Source: Archangium sp. (GTDB taxonomy: Bacteria; Myxococcota; Myxococcia; Myxococcales; Myxococcaceae). From it: 7,192 bases of DNA. Shown here piece after piece: positions 5,935 through 7,192 of this stretch. The stretch lies in NCBI GenBank assembly GCA_016793585.1, contig JAEUJR010000414.1:1-7192 (forward strand), in the 5' to 3' direction. Each line of letters begins with the position of its first letter. Within the stretch, counting starts at the first letter, position 1. A program made the position numbers and the translations under genes. A model generated the notes under the pieces. That model was not told the origin of the DNA, did no database searches, and was given only the letters and a program-made list of their open reading frames with translations.

Positions 5935-6602
5935 GCCGCACGGCGCTTTCGCACCAGCGCCATCACCAATCGCGTTCCCACCGCGACCAGCACCACCGAG
6001 CCGCCAGCCATCGCGGCGCGCACGAACGCTTCTTCACGCGCGCCTTCCACACCTTCGGCGATGGCCGCTGAGAACCACGTCGAGACGAGGACTCCGGGCA
6101 ACAGGCCGATCAGGTGCCCGACGAAGAACTGCGGCCAGGTGATCGGTGACGCGCCGCAGACCAGGTTCGTCGCCATGAAGGGAATCGGCGTTTGCCGAAG
6201 CACCAGCACCGTCAACACGCCGCTGTGCTCGAGCTCGTCCATCGCGGCCGTCCACTTTCGGCGAATCAACAGCTCGCGCATGCGCTCGCGGCCAAGCCAG
6301 CGGCCGAGCGCGAAGTGCAGGTGGCCGACGACGTTCGCGAGCACCAGGTTGGGCCACAGCCCGCCCCAGAAGCCCCACATCGCCCCCGCCACCACGTGCA
6401 ACACCGCCGAAGGCAGAAGCGCAGATGTCGAGAGCAGATAGAGCAGCGCATAAGCAGGCAGCGCGCCGCCCTGCGCCCCCAACCCCTTCAAGGTCTCGAT
6501 CAGTGCCTTCGGTTCGAAGGAAGAGCCGAGCGCCCATCGGCCACCGATGGCAACGGCGAGCAACACCATCGCAAAGATCACTGGACCGAGGCGGCGCTTC
6601 AC
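5913..6602 (-). CDS. VTT/TVP38/TMEM64 (DedA-like) family membrane protein
   Basis: This polytopic inner-membrane protein of 229 aa matches the VTT (SNARE-associated Golgi) domain. Hydrophobic segments are at about 7-24, 47-66, 68-100, 156-182 and 198-216. The domain signature includes the small-residue-rich re-entrant region around LPSAVLHVVAGAMWGFWGG (63-81), RQTPIPFMATNLVCGA (136-151) and PQFFVGHLIGLLPG (157-170), with Arg136 and Pro139/Pro141 as the usual conserved positions. Relatives in the wider DedA/VTT group move lipids or lipid-linked carriers across membranes, but the substrate here is unknown. I chose GTG at 6602, seven bases after GAAGG. An in-frame TTG at 6656 would add 18 mostly polar residues, lacks a clear ribosome-binding site and would reach into the gltA leader. 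The gene is convergent with menG and divergent from gltA; no functional link to menaquinone can be shown. Confidence 0.85.
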   Translation of the reverse strand: MKRRLGPVIFAMVLLAVAIGGRWALGSSFEPKALIETLKGLGAQGGALPAYALLYLLSTSALLPSAVLHVVAGAMWGFWGGLWPNLVLANVVGHLHFALGRWLGRERMRELLIRRKWTAAMDELEHSGVLTVLVLRQTPIPFMATNLVCGASPITWPQFFVGHLIGLLPGVLVSTWFSAAIAEGVEGAREEAFVRAAMAGGSVVLVAVGTRLVMALVRKRRAAQATTPT

Positions 6603-6609
6603 GGGCGCG

Positions 6610-6614
6610 CCTTC
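6610..6614 (-). promoter_or_regulatory. Ribosome-binding site that decides the VTT-protein start
   Basis: On the minus strand GAAGG (6614-6610) lies seven bases before the GTG at 6602. Nothing comparable precedes the alternative TTG at 6656, so the shorter protein is preferred. Confidence 0.6.
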
Positions 6615-6662
6615 TACTCTTTTTCGTTGAAATGGCTGGAGCGCGGTGCGACTCAATGGGCC

Positions 6663-7192
6663 ATGGCCAACGACACGCTCTCAGTCACCGACAACCGCAC
6701 TGGCAAGAAGTACGAGCTGAAGATCGAGAACGGCTGCATCCGCGCGATGGACTTGCGTGGCATGAAGGTCGACGCCGAAGACTTCGGTCTCATGGCGTAT
6801 GACCCGGCGTTCATGAACACGGCGAACTGTAAGAGCGCCATCACGTTCATCGACGGAGACAAGGGCATTCTCGAGTACCGCGGGTACCCGATCGATCAGC
6901 TGGCCGAGAAGTCGACGCACCTCGAGACGTCGTACCTGCTGATGAACGGCGAGCTGCCGACGAAGCCCCAGCTCGACGAGTTCGTCACCAAGATCACGCA
7001 CCACACGTACGTTCACGAGAACATCAAGCAGTTCATGGACGGCTTCCGCTACGACGCGCACCCGATGTCGATGCTCGCGTCGACCGTCGCCGCGCTCTCG
7101 AGCTTCTACCCGGAAGCGAAGCAGGTGAAGAACAAGGAGGTGCGCCGCAACCAGATGATGCGGCTCATCGCCAAGATGCCCACGCTCGCGGC
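6663..7192 (+). CDS. gltA: Citrate synthase, hexameric Gram-negative type (partial, C-terminus cut off)
   Basis: Citrate synthase condenses oxaloacetate and acetyl-CoA to citrate at the entry of the TCA cycle. The 176 complete codons visible here cover the N-terminal part of a protein usually about 430 aa long. The extra N-terminal beta-rich region (1-45), then FMNTANCKSAITFIDGDKGI (50-69), EYRGYPIDQLAEKS (71-84), YLLMNGELPT (91-100), HENIKQFMDGFRYDAHPM (118-135) and the closing MPTLA match, block for block, what I recall of the E. coli GltA N-terminus. This indicates the long hexameric type that is often NADH-regulated. The NADH-site cysteine and the catalytic His/Asp residues lie beyond the window. 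ATG 6663 is the obvious start, although no strong Shine-Dalgarno is close (GGAG is 21 bases away). I see no convincing promoter in the 60-bp gap to the divergent membrane-protein gene. Confidence 0.95.
   Translation, partial: MANDTLSVTDNRTGKKYELKIENGCIRAMDLRGMKVDAEDFGLMAYDPAFMNTANCKSAITFIDGDKGILEYRGYPIDQLAEKSTHLETSYLLMNGELPTKPQLDEFVTKITHHTYVHENIKQFMDGFRYDAHPMSMLASTVAALSSFYPEAKQVKNKEVRRNQMMRLIAKMPTLA

Noticed and set aside
1..7192. Mobile elements, CRISPR arrays, tRNA/rRNA genes, toxin-antitoxin or defence genes
   Set aside because: Nearly all sequence is accounted for by eight metabolic or membrane genes. I saw no terminal inverted repeats, spaced direct repeats, transposase motifs or cloverleaf-like segments.

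Overview
The window is high-GC (roughly two-thirds G+C by eye), densely packed DNA from a Gram-negative-type bacterium that makes menaquinone by the classical chorismate/isochorismate (Men) route. The high GC, the CTC/GAG-rich codon use, the menaquinone-only quinone genes and the long hexameric-type citrate synthase together suggest a myxobacterium or relative (Myxococcota). That placement is an inference, because no rRNA or marker gene is present. Almost every base is coding. There are no RNA genes, insertion sequences, CRISPR arrays or phage-like genes.

Minus strand, 4301 down to 1: menF (isochorismate synthase), menD (SEPHCHC synthase), a menH-like alpha/beta hydrolase (SHCHC synthase) and menA (DHNA polyprenyltransferase, cut off by the window start). 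Successive genes overlap by 8, 4 and 4 bp, which indicates one translationally coupled operon. These genes cover the first three dedicated steps from chorismate, then the late prenylation step. menC, menE, menB and menI are not in the window and may lie beyond position 1 or elsewhere.

Plus strand, 4388 to 5934: a short type I-beta DAHP synthase (first enzyme of the shikimate pathway) overlaps by 4 bp with menG/ubiE (demethylmenaquinone methyltransferase, the last step). This pair is divergent from the men operon. The 86-bp gap between them holds a perfect 8-bp inverted repeat with a 6-bp spacer, the best regulatory candidate in the window. The two arms together thus encode entry to chorismate synthesis, diversion of chorismate into menaquinone, prenylation and final methylation.

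At 5913-6602 (minus) is a VTT/TVP38-family membrane protein whose 3' end overlaps the 3' end of menG by 22 bp. Divergent from it, at 6663, starts a citrate synthase gene (gltA) that runs off the right edge.

I see no clearly novel system. The most notable points are the divergent aroF-menG / menFDHA layout with a DAHP synthase that lacks its usual regulatory domain, and the operator-like palindrome between the two arms.
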